Shown: one piece after another, positions 26,308-35,775 of the stretch
Layout: each line of letters starts with the position of its first letter
How positions within the stretch are numbered: position 1 is the stretch's first letter
Assembly (NCBI GenBank): GCA_050874905.1
Contig: JBNMLP010000008.1
Span: forward strand, 1 to 64,000
Source of the DNA: NC2004 sp050874905
Lineage (GTDB): Bacteria; Bacillota; Clostridia; Lachnospirales; Lachnospiraceae
Direction of reading: 5' to 3'
DNA length: 64,000 bases
The notes under the pieces: model-generated
Seen by the model: only the letters and a program-made list of their open reading frames with translations
Database searches by the model: none
What the model was told of the DNA's origin: nothing
Translations under genes and position numbers: made by a program

Positions 26308-27012
26308 TTATTTCACTTCTTCGTCAGTACGTGGGTCAATGAGCTTAACAGCGTCAGCTACACGACCATACTGGCCACATGATTTCTCATATGCTGTGTT
26401 AGGGTCATCACCTTTTTTGATGAAGTCAGTCATCTTACCAAGGTTTACGAATTTGTAACCGATGATCAAGTCATCTGCATCTAATGCGATAGCAGTAACA
26501 TAACCCTCAGCCATCTCTAAGTAACGAGGACCCTTCTTTAAGGTACCATACATTGTACCAACCTGAGAACGAAGGCCTTTACCTAAATCTTCCAGACCAG
26601 CACCGATTGCAAGTCCATCCTCAGAGAATGCACTCTGTGAACGACCGTATACGATCTGTAAGAACAGCTCTCTCATAGCTGTGTTGATAGCATCACAAAC
26701 TAAGTCTGTGTTCAGTGCTTCCATTACAGTTAAACCAGGAAGGATCTCAGATGCCATAGCAGCAGAGTGGGTCATACCAGAACAACCGATGGTCTCTACC
26801 AATGCCTCCTGAATGATTCCTTCTTTTACATTCAGAGTCAGCTTACATGCACCCTGCTGTGGCGCACACCAGCCTACACCATGTGTAAATCCGGAAATAT
26901 CCTTAACTTCTTTTGCCTGTACCCATTTTGCTTCCTCAGGAATTGGTGCACATCCATGATGTACGCCCTGAGCTACTGGACACATGTTTTCTACTTCTTG
27001 TGAATAAATCAT
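26308..27012 (-). CDS. NifU/IscU-like iron-sulfur scaffold protein (GGGtGRT partner)
   Basis: 234 residues. The central part resembles the IscU/NifU N-terminal fold, with ETIGCSGMTHSAAMASEI corresponding to the second ligand-cysteine region. Additional cysteines occur at residues 11, 21, 49 and 56, plus a C-terminal CGQYGR. It is longer than IscU (about 130 residues) because of N- and C-terminal extensions. It is first gene of the two-gene unit with GGGtGRT; AAGGAG precedes the ATG, and an extended -10-like TGGTATAGA lies about 100 bases upstream. Likely role: assembly or carriage of an Fe-S cluster for a dedicated target. Whether it is a true scaffold is unproven. Confidence 0.85.
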   Translation of the reverse strand: MIYSQEVENMCPVAQGVHHGCAPIPEEAKWVQAKEVKDISGFTHGVGWCAPQQGACKLTLNVKEGIIQEALVETIGCSGMTHSAAMASEILPGLTVMEALNTDLVCDAINTAMRELFLQIVYGRSQSAFSEDGLAIGAGLEDLGKGLRSQVGTMYGTLKKGPRYLEMAEGYVTAIALDADDLIIGYKFVNLGKMTDFIKKGDDPNTAYEKSCGQYGRVADAVKLIDPRTDEEVK

Positions 27013-27149
27013 GTTGAAACTCCTTTCAATTGTGAATATTTAAGGGTCCGGAAGCTGCTTCCAACCGAATCCCACTATGTCCTATTTTCGCATAAACCAC
27101 GCAATTAGTCTATACCATTTCTTTATTTTTTTCGACTTTTTCCCTACAT

Positions 27150-28016
27150 TTAATTTAAACATTGCAAAAATGCATCGACCTTCTGCGCCTCTGTCTCATA
27201 CCATTTTACCTCGGAACCGTTTTTCGTGATTGAAAAACACTTGGTATAAACTTCCATCACAAAGGTGTCCCCGTCGCACCGGAAAATATACTCCCGTTTG
27301 GAAGATCCTTCCACATCTGACGGTTTGCTCTCACTCTCTGTCCCCTTATTCTCCTGAAAAGAAAGTGCAAGCGTCCTTATTTCTTTTTCTTCTAAAAAGC
27401 GATCCTGCTCATATGCCATCTGACTTTCATATAACTGGGTTTCAAAAGAACGGCTCGGAAGCTTTGCGCTCTGCTCTGTTCCAAACGTCCCCAGTCCAAG
27501 ACGCAAAGCCCCTGGCACATAATAAACCGTATCCGGGATCTCATCAAAAACCACATAGTCATCCTCATAGACCGAACACTGGCTGACAGTATTGTCTTCA
27601 TTATAGAGTGTATAGGTAAACAGGCTCGTCTGTTCCGAAAGGAACTCTTCCATACGGAACTGCGTCGCGATCGCATTGGAAAATGCTTTTTTCGCCCACT
27701 TGATCAGTGTGCGGTTATCGGAAATCTCATAGCGGCCATCCTGTGCTTTCGCAACTCTTACACGGACAAAATCACTGCGCTTGATGCGTTTTAAGCAGGC
27801 ATCTCCCGATACATCCGTTTCCTGTTTTTCCGGCACAGATGCCTTCATTTTTTCATATTTTCTTTCCTGCTCTTTATACTTTGTTTCAAGATTTTGATAG
27901 GTACCGGTAGCTTTCACCTCTTCTGCGGTAAGCTCCTTTTTCCCACATCCATTTGCAAATAAAAGCAATACGATCAGACATCCTGTGATTCCCGTGAGAA
28001 TATTTTGTTTTTTCAT
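27150..28016 (-). CDS. Predicted lipoprotein of unknown function
   Basis: About 288 residues. The N-terminus is a lipoprotein-type signal (KKQNILTGITGCLIVLLLF) with a lipobox-like FANGC; the -2 position is atypical. A coiled-coil-prone segment follows (about 35-65, Lys/Glu-rich). The remainder has no motif I recognise. The start was moved from 28100 to 28016, where AGAGGTG precedes the ATG. It follows the hexapeptide-repeat gene by 22 bases. Function unknown. Confidence 0.75.
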   Translation of the reverse strand: MKKQNILTGITGCLIVLLLFANGCGKKELTAEEVKATGTYQNLETKYKEQERKYEKMKASVPEKQETDVSGDACLKRIKRSDFVRVRVAKAQDGRYEISDNRTLIKWAKKAFSNAIATQFRMEEFLSEQTSLFTYTLYNEDNTVSQCSVYEDDYVVFDEIPDTVYYVPGALRLGLGTFGTEQSAKLPSRSFETQLYESQMAYEQDRFLEEKEIRTLALSFQENKGTESESKPSDVEGSSKREYIFRCDGDTFVMEVYTKCFSITKNGSEVKWYETEAQKVDAFLQCLN

Positions 28017-28038
28017 AAAAACACCTCTTATTTCAGAA

Positions 28039-28710
28039 CTAACGCTCCTCTTTCGATACGATGGCATCCGCCCGTTTGAAAATGCTGTGTGCCGGCACAA
28101 CTCCGCGCACGCAGGATACCGGATGAATGTTTGTGTGACAGCCGATCACTGTACCCGGATTCAGTACACTGTTGCAGCCAACCTCTACATAATCTCCAAG
28201 CATCGCACCGAATTTTTTCAGACCGGTTGCGATCTGCTCCTCTTTTTCCTTTACTACGACCAGTGTTTTATCTGACTTCACATTGGAAGTGATGGAGCCG
28301 GCTCCCATATGGGAATGAAATCCCAGAATCGAGTCGCCAACATAATTATAATGCGGCACCTGAACAACGTTGAATAAAATTACATTTTTCAATTCGGTAG
28401 AATTACCTACCACGCAGTTTTCTCCTACCAGTGCATTTCCACGGATAAATGCGCACTGGCGCACTTCACTGTTCTTGCCGATGATACATGGACCATTGAT
28501 ATAGGCAGAATCAAATACCGTTGCCGTTTTATGGATCCAGATGTTTTCTCCGTGCTGCTCATATTCCTCCTCTGGCAGCTTCTTTCCAAGCTCTACGATA
28601 AAATCGCCGATATGAGGAAGTACCTCCCATGGATACTCGTACTGTTCCATCAGCTCTTTTGCCATTGTCTCATTCAGATCATACATATTTTTAATCTTAC
28701 ATACTTCCAT
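28039..28710 (-). CDS. Left-handed beta-helix protein, UDP-GlcNAc pyrophosphorylase-like
   Basis: 223 residues with hexapeptide-repeat sequence, for example ATVFDSAYINGPCIIGKN, GNALVGENCVVGNS and CNSVLNPGTVIG. It resembles the C-terminal acyltransferase-like half of GlmU/nucleotidyltransferases, and the conserved HSHMGAGSITSNVKSD segment is close to the corresponding region there. The uridylyltransferase half is missing, so it cannot be a complete GlmU. It probably acts on, or binds, a sugar nucleotide. It lies 12 bases after topB, between topB and the lipoprotein gene. Confidence 0.8.
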   Translation of the reverse strand: MEVCKIKNMYDLNETMAKELMEQYEYPWEVLPHIGDFIVELGKKLPEEEYEQHGENIWIHKTATVFDSAYINGPCIIGKNSEVRQCAFIRGNALVGENCVVGNSTELKNVILFNVVQVPHYNYVGDSILGFHSHMGAGSITSNVKSDKTLVVVKEKEEQIATGLKKFGAMLGDYVEVGCNSVLNPGTVIGCHTNIHPVSCVRGVVPAHSIFKRADAIVSKEER

Positions 28711-28722
28711 TGTTTCATCCTC

Positions 28723-30744
28723 CTATTTCTTTTTGGTTGTTTTCTTTTTATAAAATGGAGCGCACTGGTCAAATACCGTCTTTAAGGAATAGCGGTTATT
28801 TAACTGCTTGACGCGTACCGTCCGGTCGGAAATGTAACGATCCAGTTTTGTCATATATTCGTCTGTTGTTACCGTTCCTTCTGCCACCATGCCAAGTCCT
28901 TTCTCCCAGCTTGCGGTAAGTTCCGGGTTCAGCATGGAGGAAATGGAATGATCCACCACCTCGTAGATCAGCTCTCCAAGCTGTGTCGGTGACACGACCT
29001 GCGACTTGCGGTTTAATGCAATATACCGTTTTGTTGTCAGTTTTTTTATGATCTCTGCCCGCGTCGCACTTGTGCCAATTCCACAGCCTTTGATCTGTGA
29101 CCGAAGCTCCTCATCCTCGATCAGCTTTCCCGCATTTTCCATGGCAAGGATCAGGGAACCGGAGGTATACGGTTTTGGCGGTGACGTTTCTCCCTCTTTC
29201 ACAAAGAGCTTTGCAAGATCTACACTGCTTCCCTTTTTCAGCTTTGCTACCGCCTCTAAAAGCTGCCGCTGTGCTGCGACAGTATCCTCGCTTTCTTCGC
29301 CCGTCTTTTTTCTTCCATAGCTGTGTTCTGCGATTTTCAAATATCCTTCTTTGTCGAGCACACGGAAATTCGCAAAAAAGTGTTCCTGTTTCCGTTCTAA
29401 TTCTACTGCTACTTTTTTGTATTCTGCCGCCGGATAAAAGATGCTCACAAAACGTCTGGCAATGATCTCGTATACCTTCTTTGCAACATCACTGACAGAG
29501 TTTAATGCTCCGAGTCCCTGTCCGGTCGGGATGATCGCATAATGATCGGTAATCTGTTTATCATTGACATACTTGGACTTGACAAGTCCATGATAGGCAT
29601 TCTTTTCCAGAATATAGGATGCAAATGCAGCAACCGGAGCATACTGGCTCAATCCCCTTAAGTTCTTATGTATCTCCTTTGCCACGGCAGTAGAAAGAAC
29701 ACGCGCATCCGTTCTGGGATACGTCACAAGCTTTTTCTCATAAAGTTCCTGCACGATCGTAAGCGTCTGGTCAGGACTGATCTTAAACAATTTTGAACAG
29801 TCATTTTGCAGCTCTGCCAGATTGTAAAGCATCGGAGGTGCTTTCTTTTCCGTCTTTTTTTCCACCTTCAAAACATTTGCCGTAAGTGGTGGTTCCTGCG
29901 ACAAAAAGTCAATCAGCTCTCTGGCTGTTTCCTTTTTGACAAATCCATTTCCTTTCTCGCCATATAGCAGAGGCGTCTGATAATAGCGGCTGCCTTCCAC
30001 GGCGCGCCACTCTGCCTCAAAGGTCTGCTCCAGGAAGGAAACATTGGCAAGGACACGATAAAATGGTGTCTTTTGGAATGATCGGATCTCTCTCTGCCGC
30101 CGTACGATCATTCCCAACACGCAGGTCATCACACGCCCGACAGCGATCACCACATTCCGGTCAGACTGCAGATAATCCTTTAGGGCATATCCATATTTTA
30201 ATGTCAGCAGACGGGAAAAATTAATTCCCATCAGATAATCCTCTTTCGCACGCAGGTATGCAGAATCGGAAATGGAATCGTACTCCCTGATCGGTTTTGC
30301 CTCACGGATTCCACGCAAAATTTCTTCCTCTGTCTGGGAATCGATCCACACTCTGCGCTTATCCTTCGTATCCGGAACCTCTGCCATCTGATCCACCAGA
30401 CGATAGATGTATTCTCCCTCGCGTCCGGAGTCCGTACAAACATAAATGCGGTCTACATCCTCTCTTGTCAAAACCCCTTTTACGATACGAAACTGTTTTG
30501 CCACATCCGGAAGTACCTCATATTTCCACTCGGTCGGCAAAAAAGGCAGAGTATCCAAGCTCCACCTTTTTAATGCCGGGTCATACGCCTCCGGATAGCT
30601 CATCGTCACCAGATGCCCTACGCACCAGGTCACAATGGAATGTTCCGACTCTAAATACCCATCTTTTCGATTCATATTCTCATGCAGTGCTTTCGCAAAT
30701 TCCTGTGCCACACTCGGCTTCTCTGCAATGTAAACTGATTTCAA
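28723..30744 (-). CDS. topB: DNA topoisomerase III (type IA)
   Basis: 673 residues. An N-terminal Toprim domain (YIAEKPSVAQEFAKAL; CTDSGREGE with acidic metal ligands) and the catalytic tyrosine in TYPRTDARVLS near residue 336. GIGTSATRAEIIKKL is a family-typical strand-passage motif. No C-terminal zinc fingers of the TopA type, and the length fits TopB. It relaxes or decatenates DNA. The start is TTG with GAGGT upstream; no ATG is available nearby. A conjugative-element TopB cannot be excluded in general, but no mobile-element genes are nearby. Confidence 0.93.
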   Translation of the reverse strand: MKSVYIAEKPSVAQEFAKALHENMNRKDGYLESEHSIVTWCVGHLVTMSYPEAYDPALKRWSLDTLPFLPTEWKYEVLPDVAKQFRIVKGVLTREDVDRIYVCTDSGREGEYIYRLVDQMAEVPDTKDKRRVWIDSQTEEEILRGIREAKPIREYDSISDSAYLRAKEDYLMGINFSRLLTLKYGYALKDYLQSDRNVVIAVGRVMTCVLGMIVRRQREIRSFQKTPFYRVLANVSFLEQTFEAEWRAVEGSRYYQTPLLYGEKGNGFVKKETARELIDFLSQEPPLTANVLKVEKKTEKKAPPMLYNLAELQNDCSKLFKISPDQTLTIVQELYEKKLVTYPRTDARVLSTAVAKEIHKNLRGLSQYAPVAAFASYILEKNAYHGLVKSKYVNDKQITDHYAIIPTGQGLGALNSVSDVAKKVYEIIARRFVSIFYPAAEYKKVAVELERKQEHFFANFRVLDKEGYLKIAEHSYGRKKTGEESEDTVAAQRQLLEAVAKLKKGSSVDLAKLFVKEGETSPPKPYTSGSLILAMENAGKLIEDEELRSQIKGCGIGTSATRAEIIKKLTTKRYIALNRKSQVVSPTQLGELIYEVVDHSISSMLNPELTASWEKGLGMVAEGTVTTDEYMTKLDRYISDRTVRVKQLNNRYSLKTVFDQCAPFYKKKTTKKK

Positions 30745-30760
30745 AAAATACCTCTTTCTT

Positions 30761-31618
30761 TTATGCTTCTTCTATCAGGGAACAGGCAACTGCCATAGAA
30801 CCAAATCCAATATGGCATGCCACACTAAGGGAAAGCGGATTGGCAATAATGTCGTAACCCGGGAAGTTGGTCATAAGCTCCTCTTTCCAGATAGCGGCAT
30901 CTTCCTCGGAACAGGTATATGCCATCTCAAGCGCCATGTTCTTTCCTGCAAAACGTTCCGTCAGATCTTTGCGCATCGCTTCGATCATCGTCTTCTTTGC
31001 CTGTTTGAATCCACGTACCTTCGCATAGGAATCTAACTTTTCGCCCTGAATCTGCAGCACGGGTTTGATATTTAATACACTTCCGATCGCTGCGGCAGCC
31101 GGAGTCACACGACCACCCTTTTTCAGGTATTTTAAGGTATCTACAGTAATGTAAATGCTGGATTCCAGCTTGTCCTTCTCTAAGCGTTCTTTGATCTGTG
31201 CTGCGCTCTGGCCTGCCTGTGCCAATGTCATGGCATCCAGCACGGACTGCCGCTGCGTAACAGAGATCCGCTGGTTATTTACTACCTGCACCTTTCCATC
31301 ATAGTCCTCTGCCAGCATGACTGCTGTCTGGCAGGAACCACTCAAGCCGCTGGACATTGGAATATATACAATGGAATCATACTCCTTTAATACATTCTCC
31401 CAAAGCTCTGTCACATCCCCCGGGGATGGCTGTGAGGTACTGATATCACAATCATTCATCAGCCGTTCAAAGAATTGTTCTCTTGTCAATGTAATATCTT
31501 CCAGATAAAGCTCACCATCAATAAAGAATGGCATTGGCACAACATATACACCAAGCTCTTTCGCTTCTTTCTGTGTGATTCCACTGTTACTATCCGTCAT
31601 TACTGCAACTTTTTCCAT
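30761..31618 (-). CDS. DegV family fatty-acid-binding protein
   Basis: 285 residues. Begins VAVMTDSNSGITQKEAKELGVYVVPMPF, typical of DegV, followed by SQPSPGDV (residues near 60, which contact the lipid carboxylate) and IPMSSGLSGSCQTA. DegV proteins bind fatty acids; the FakB subgroup presents them to the kinase FakA, but no fakA is in this window, so the role here is inferred. It lies 38 bases after glyA and 16 before topB, possibly one transcript. Confidence 0.92.
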   Translation of the reverse strand: MEKVAVMTDSNSGITQKEAKELGVYVVPMPFFIDGELYLEDITLTREQFFERLMNDCDISTSQPSPGDVTELWENVLKEYDSIVYIPMSSGLSGSCQTAVMLAEDYDGKVQVVNNQRISVTQRQSVLDAMTLAQAGQSAAQIKERLEKDKLESSIYITVDTLKYLKKGGRVTPAAAAIGSVLNIKPVLQIQGEKLDSYAKVRGFKQAKKTMIEAMRKDLTERFAGKNMALEMAYTCSEEDAAIWKEELMTNFPGYDIIANPLSLSVACHIGFGSMAVACSLIEEA

Positions 31619-31656
31619 TGTCTCTACACCCTATCTTTTTCTTTTTTATTTTACGA

Positions 31657-32898
31657 TTAATACTCACGGTAAAGCGGATATTTATCAGTCAAAGTCTTTA
31701 CTAACACTTTCGCCTTGTCATTATCATGGTCGATCACTGCCGCTTTGATCGCATCTGCGATGACTTCCATATCCTCTTCCACCATACCTCTGGAGGTAAT
31801 TGCCGGTGTACCGATACGAACACCACTTGTTACAAATGGACTCTTTGGATCATTCGGTACTGTATTTTTATTGGCTGTGATATTCACAGAATCCAACAGC
31901 TTCTCTACTTCTTTACCGGTCAGTCCCATACGTTTGAGATCAACCAGCATCAGATGGTTATCTGTACCACCGGATACAATATCAAAACCACGGTCGATCA
32001 GTGCCTTGCAGAGCACCTGTGCATTTTTCGCAAGCTGCTTCTGGTACTCTTTAAATTCATCAGAGAGTGCCTCTTTAAAGCAGACTGCTTTCGCAGCGAT
32101 CACATGCATCAGAGGACCACCCTGAATACCAGGGAAGATCGCCTTATTAAAGTTATATTTTTCATTTACCTCATTGCTGCAAAGGATCATTCCACCACGT
32201 GGTCCACGAAGTGTTTTATGTGTGGTCGTCGTTGTCACATGTGCATATGGGATCGGACTTGGATGAAGACCTGCTGCCACCAATCCGGCGATATGCGCCA
32301 TATCCACCATAAGAACTGCGCCTACTTCATCTGCAATCTCACGGAAACGCTTATAGTCGATCGTTCTTGCATAGGCACTGGCACCTGCTACGATCATCTT
32401 CGGTTTGCACTCCTTCGCAATGCGGAGTACCTCATCATAATCAATAAATCCTTCATCATTTACACCGTAAGGAACACAGTGATAATTCTTACCTGACATA
32501 TTAACAGGAGAACCATGTGTCAGATGTCCACCATGGTCTAAGTTCATTCCCATAAAGGTATCTCCAGGCTCAAGCACTGCAAAGAATACTGCCATATTGG
32601 CCTGTGCACCAGAATGTGGCTGTACGTTTACATACTCCGCTCCAAACAGCTTTTTGGCACGTTCTCTTGCCAGATCCTCTACGACATCCACATATTCACA
32701 TCCGCCGTAATAACGCTTACCCGGATATCCTTCCGCATACTTATTCGTAAGTGGGCTGCCCATAGCCGCCATCACTGCTTTGCTTACCACATTCTCTGAT
32801 GCGATCAGCTCAATATGTGTATTCTGACGTTCTACCTCGTCACTGATCGCTCCTGCGATCTCCGGATCTACTGCTTTAATTTCATCGAAACTATACAT
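31657..32898 (-). CDS. glyA: Serine hydroxymethyltransferase
   Basis: PLP enzyme converting serine and tetrahydrofolate to glycine and methylene-THF. 413 residues. Clear motifs: ELIASENVVSKAV, YYGGCEYVDVVE, the PLP lysine in VTTTTTHKTLRGPRGG, and APTITSRG-like GTPAITSRGM near the end. Strong AAGGAGG site. It has its own promoter upstream and supplies one-carbon units for thymidylate and purine synthesis. Confidence 0.98.
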   Translation of the reverse strand: MYSFDEIKAVDPEIAGAISDEVERQNTHIELIASENVVSKAVMAAMGSPLTNKYAEGYPGKRYYGGCEYVDVVEDLARERAKKLFGAEYVNVQPHSGAQANMAVFFAVLEPGDTFMGMNLDHGGHLTHGSPVNMSGKNYHCVPYGVNDEGFIDYDEVLRIAKECKPKMIVAGASAYARTIDYKRFREIADEVGAVLMVDMAHIAGLVAAGLHPSPIPYAHVTTTTTHKTLRGPRGGMILCSNEVNEKYNFNKAIFPGIQGGPLMHVIAAKAVCFKEALSDEFKEYQKQLAKNAQVLCKALIDRGFDIVSGGTDNHLMLVDLKRMGLTGKEVEKLLDSVNITANKNTVPNDPKSPFVTSGVRIGTPAITSRGMVEEDMEVIADAIKAAVIDHDNDKAKVLVKTLTDKYPLYREY

Positions 32899-32957
32899 TC
32901 TTCTGCCTCCTTCTTACTCTGCCTGTTCCGACCTCTTATGTGTCAGGACTTCTAATT

Positions 32958-32986
32958 ATTATACCATACCCTTTCAGGGGACACAA
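32958..32986 (-). promoter_or_regulatory. Promoter of glyA
   Basis: TTGTGT (32986-32981), a 17-base spacer, then TATAAT (32963-32958) with an upstream TGG (extended -10), about 60 bases before glyA. Confidence 0.75.
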
Positions 32987-33002
32987 CTTGAATTTTCTGC
33001 CT

Positions 33003-34265
33003 TTACTTTCCGCCAAGCACTGCATCAAGCATTTCAGAAAGAGGAATCATGGCATTTTTGATCTCCTCCACGGTATTGGTCTGTGCACCCGCCTCCACAA
33101 GCAGACTCCGGTCTTTGTGATGCAGATTGTAACGATAGCTGCGGACAAAGATTTTTCTTACAAAATCATCATAGCGGTCTTCTGCTGCCATCTGAAGCTG
33201 TAAGGAAAATGCCAGATTTCCGCTCCGGTGTGGATTTGCAAGGTAGGAGATCTCCCCCTTCCCCTTGATCCGGCTCATTCCATTAAACAGCATGATCTTT
33301 GCCGTTGGCTTTCCATCGATCATCGTGACAAAGCGGGTACCGTCTGCCACACCGTCACGATGCAGATCGATCACCACCTCAATGGAAGGATTCTGCTGTA
33401 ATATTCTGGTAATGCCCTTTTCCGCTTCATTATACGCAAGCGAACGATCCAGCTTGCCATTGATCACATCATATACTGTTTCATCATGATAAACACCATA
33501 CCCTGCCGCTTCCAGCTGTTTGGCAAGCACGCGTCCCGCACCTACTACCGTATCTTCTTTTTTCCCTTTCCGGCTGTTGGCAAATGCTTCACTGGTATGG
33601 GTATGATAGATCAAAATCTGCGGCTGCTCCTTGTTTTTTTCTATGGACAGATCTCTTTTGAGCAAAGTTTTGGCACGAATATCCTTTGCCTTTACCGGAG
33701 TCATCGAATCAATGGAATATATATGGGAAGTCAAAAAGGAAAAACTGTTAAGCTGCCGGTCTGTATATTTTTTGCTGTATGTATGATATTTTTTTGTGGT
33801 CTGCTTCTTTTGTTTTTCTTTTCTTTCTTCCTGCGTCGTTTCTGTAGCAGCCGCCATCTCCTCTGTGCTGTCCGCCGTAAGCCCCGCTCCCGTGTCATAA
33901 TAGCTTTCGGGAATCTCCTGCGTCATGGCCATCGTTTCCTCTGCATTTTTATATTCTTTTTCAAAGCTTTTTCTTGTATAAACAACCCGATCTACCGTTT
34001 CCAGCAAAATACGCTGCCAGCCGCACGCTCCAGCCGTCTTCGTAAATACCCCCGGTTGAAAAAGGGTAAGGACATGCCGGGAGACTCCTGTCATCACCTG
34101 TTCCATACGGGATTTTACCATATAGCGCCCGGAGCGATAATCGCCGTCTCTTAAAAGTTCCGCCAGACAGACTACCGCTGCCAGCAGGGCGAGGCAGAGC
34201 AACAGCCGGGAAAGCCGGCTGCCTGATATTTCTTTTTTTTCATCCCGCACATATTCGATGTCCAT
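33003..34265 (-). CDS. spoIIP: Stage II sporulation protein P
   Basis: Amidase/endopeptidase of the engulfment machinery (SpoIIDMP). About 420 residues: a short cytoplasmic N-terminus, one membrane helix (about 20-40), an unstructured linker (to about 200), and a C-terminal amidase domain with ILIYHTHTSEAFANS (zinc-binding His), VVIDLHRDGVADGT and SLLVEAGAQTNT. The start at 34265 is preferred because GAGGTG lies eight bases upstream; the GTG at 34274 is part of that site. It lies 20 bases after gpr, the common spoIIP-gpr arrangement. Shows that the organism can sporulate or descends from a spore-former. Confidence 0.95.
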   Translation of the reverse strand: MDIEYVRDEKKEISGSRLSRLLLCLALLAAVVCLAELLRDGDYRSGRYMVKSRMEQVMTGVSRHVLTLFQPGVFTKTAGACGWQRILLETVDRVVYTRKSFEKEYKNAEETMAMTQEIPESYYDTGAGLTADSTEEMAAATETTQEERKEKQKKQTTKKYHTYSKKYTDRQLNSFSFLTSHIYSIDSMTPVKAKDIRAKTLLKRDLSIEKNKEQPQILIYHTHTSEAFANSRKGKKEDTVVGAGRVLAKQLEAAGYGVYHDETVYDVINGKLDRSLAYNEAEKGITRILQQNPSIEVVIDLHRDGVADGTRFVTMIDGKPTAKIMLFNGMSRIKGKGEISYLANPHRSGNLAFSLQLQMAAEDRYDDFVRKIFVRSYRYNLHHKDRSLLVEAGAQTNTVEEIKNAMIPLSEMLDAVLGGK

Positions 34266-34285
34266 TTTTTTCACCTCATCCTATC

Positions 34286-35227
34286 TTATGCCAGCCCACC
34301 CCCGGTATATGCATTGATTCCGCGTGCAATGCAGCTGCTCATCTGCTCGATCTCCTCGTCAATGTTTTTCGGTGTGACAAACAGATCCGTAAAATAAGGC
34401 TCCATCAGATTTCTGGCAAGCGCAAACTGCTCCTCCCATGTCAGATCTTTAAGTTCTTCTTTGTCCGCATGTTCCCGCTGCTTTCGATATTCCGCCAGCG
34501 CATCACAAAGGATCGTCGGCACCGCGATCACCGTCGGCACCCCGATGGCGATCACCTTTACCCCAAGCGTCTGTTCATTCATCTCCTGGCGGTTATTTCC
34601 CACTCCGGCGCCGGGACTGATCCCGGTATCGCAAAGCTGGATCGTCCGGTTCAAACGCTCACAGCTTCTGGCGGCAAGAGCGTCGATCACCAGGATCAGA
34701 TCCGGTTTCAATTCCTCTGCCACCCCCTTTACGATTTCTAACGTTTCCATTCCAGTCTGTGCCATTACACCCGGACAGATCGCACTCACCTTTTTCTGGT
34801 GAGGATTTTTAGAATACCCATACTGGATCAAATGTCTGGTTACAGCAAGCTTATCAAGCACCTGTGGGCCGAGGGCATCCGGTGTTACCTGATGATTACC
34901 GAGGCCTACCACAAGCAGATTGTCCGCCTCTTTTCCGTACCGTGCCAACACATCCGCTATGATCTGAGCCAGCTTGTTCTCCACCGTCTTTTTCCGTCCG
35001 TGCTTCATTTCCAGCGTCACATAGTGTCCCACCGGTTTTCCGATCAGATCAGCACCTTCTTCATTTTTGATCTCAATATGCGTCTCCTCAATGCCGTGGT
35101 AGCGGTAGCTTCTGGTCAAAACATCCACACCTGTAAGCTCCTGCCGTTTTTCCAATTCTTCTTTTAACTCTACTGCCAGATCTGTATGGCAGGAAAAGGC
35201 ATATTCTTTTTCACTCTGATGTTTCAT
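34286..35227 (-). CDS. gpr: Germination protease (spore protease)
   Basis: GPR degrades small acid-soluble proteins during germination; it is made as a zymogen that processes itself. 313 residues. The N-terminal FSCHTDLAVE sequence resembles the SASP-like self-cleavage site. Further conserved blocks are VVGLGNHQVTPDALGP, ICPGVMAQTGMET and LIDALAARSCERLNRTIQLCDTGISPG-like sequence. First gene of the unit with spoIIP. Confidence 0.95.
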   Translation of the reverse strand: MKHQSEKEYAFSCHTDLAVELKEELEKRQELTGVDVLTRSYRYHGIEETHIEIKNEEGADLIGKPVGHYVTLEMKHGRKKTVENKLAQIIADVLARYGKEADNLLVVGLGNHQVTPDALGPQVLDKLAVTRHLIQYGYSKNPHQKKVSAICPGVMAQTGMETLEIVKGVAEELKPDLILVIDALAARSCERLNRTIQLCDTGISPGAGVGNNRQEMNEQTLGVKVIAIGVPTVIAVPTILCDALAEYRKQREHADKEELKDLTWEEQFALARNLMEPYFTDLFVTPKNIDEEIEQMSSCIARGINAYTGGGLA

Positions 35228-35301
35228 TTTTCCCGCTCCCTTTTCTCTTTTTTTCTATCGTTTCCATTCGGAAAAAAAATATGCTTTTTTCAAAAAAATG
35301 A

Positions 35302-35330
35302 TTGACAGATTGACATTCATCTCCTATTAT
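35302..35330 (+). promoter_or_regulatory. Promoter of rpsT
   Basis: TTGACA (35302-35307), a 17-base spacer, then TATTAT (35325-35330), giving a leader of about 100 bases before rpsT. Confidence 0.85.
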
Positions 35331-35440
35331 ATAAAGGTATGTTTTCGCTATATTGTCCGTGTCCAACTATAGACGAAAACAGAGTATCTAAATTTAAGTA
35401 ATATTTCAGAAAAAGAAGATTTCATTTGGAGGTGTACATC

Positions 35441-35701
35441 TTGGCTAATATCAAATCTGCTAAGAAAAGAATCTTAGTAATCGAGACTAAGACATTACGA
35501 AACAAAACAATCAAAACAAAGATCAAAACTTTAATCAAAAAAGTGGAGACTGCTGTTGCAGAAGGAAATAAAGAACTGGCTCAGGAGAGATTAACCGTGG
35601 CTATCTCCGAGATCGGTAAAGCTGCTTCAAAAGGTATCTACCATAAGAACAATGCAGCTCGCAAGGTTTCCAGATTAACCAGATTAGTAAACGCTATGTA
35701 A
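35441..35701 (+). CDS. rpsT: 30S ribosomal protein S20
   Basis: 86 residues; typical ANIKSAKKRI start and a very basic helical body (NKTIKTKIKTLIKK), ending KVSRLTRLVNAM. The start is TTG at 35441, with GGAGGTG six bases upstream; the longer frame beginning at 35426 overlaps that site. S20 of E. coli also uses a UUG start, which is part of its autoregulation, so conservation here may be meaningful. Single-gene transcript on the plus strand with its own promoter and terminator. Confidence 0.97.
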   Translation: MANIKSAKKRILVIETKTLRNKTIKTKIKTLIKKVETAVAEGNKELAQERLTVAISEIGKAASKGIYHKNNAARKVSRLTRLVNAM

Positions 35702-35712
35702 TGAAAATAAAG

Positions 35713-35739
35713 AGCCTGTGCTTTTGCACAGGCTTTTTT
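35713..35739 (+). terminator. rpsT terminator
   Basis: A 9-bp stem AGCCTGTGC/GCACAGGCT with a TTTT loop followed by a T-run. Less optimal on the minus strand, where it could still limit the convergent holA transcript. Confidence 0.92.
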
Positions 35740-35775
35740 ATTTTGCCCAACAAACCGCCAGTCACAGATTCCTTG

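Noticed and set aside
28723..30744. Mobile-element topoisomerase
   Set aside because: No integrase, relaxase or conjugation genes are present in the surrounding 60 kb; the context is housekeeping.
31726..32496. Plus-strand open frame of 256 codons opposite glyA
   Set aside because: It is the mirror of the highly conserved glyA sequence; composition is typical of an antisense frame.
33486..34154. Plus-strand open frame of 222 codons opposite spoIIP
   Set aside because: Rich in Phe, Leu and Cys as expected from the complement of Lys/Glu-rich coding DNA; no start signals.
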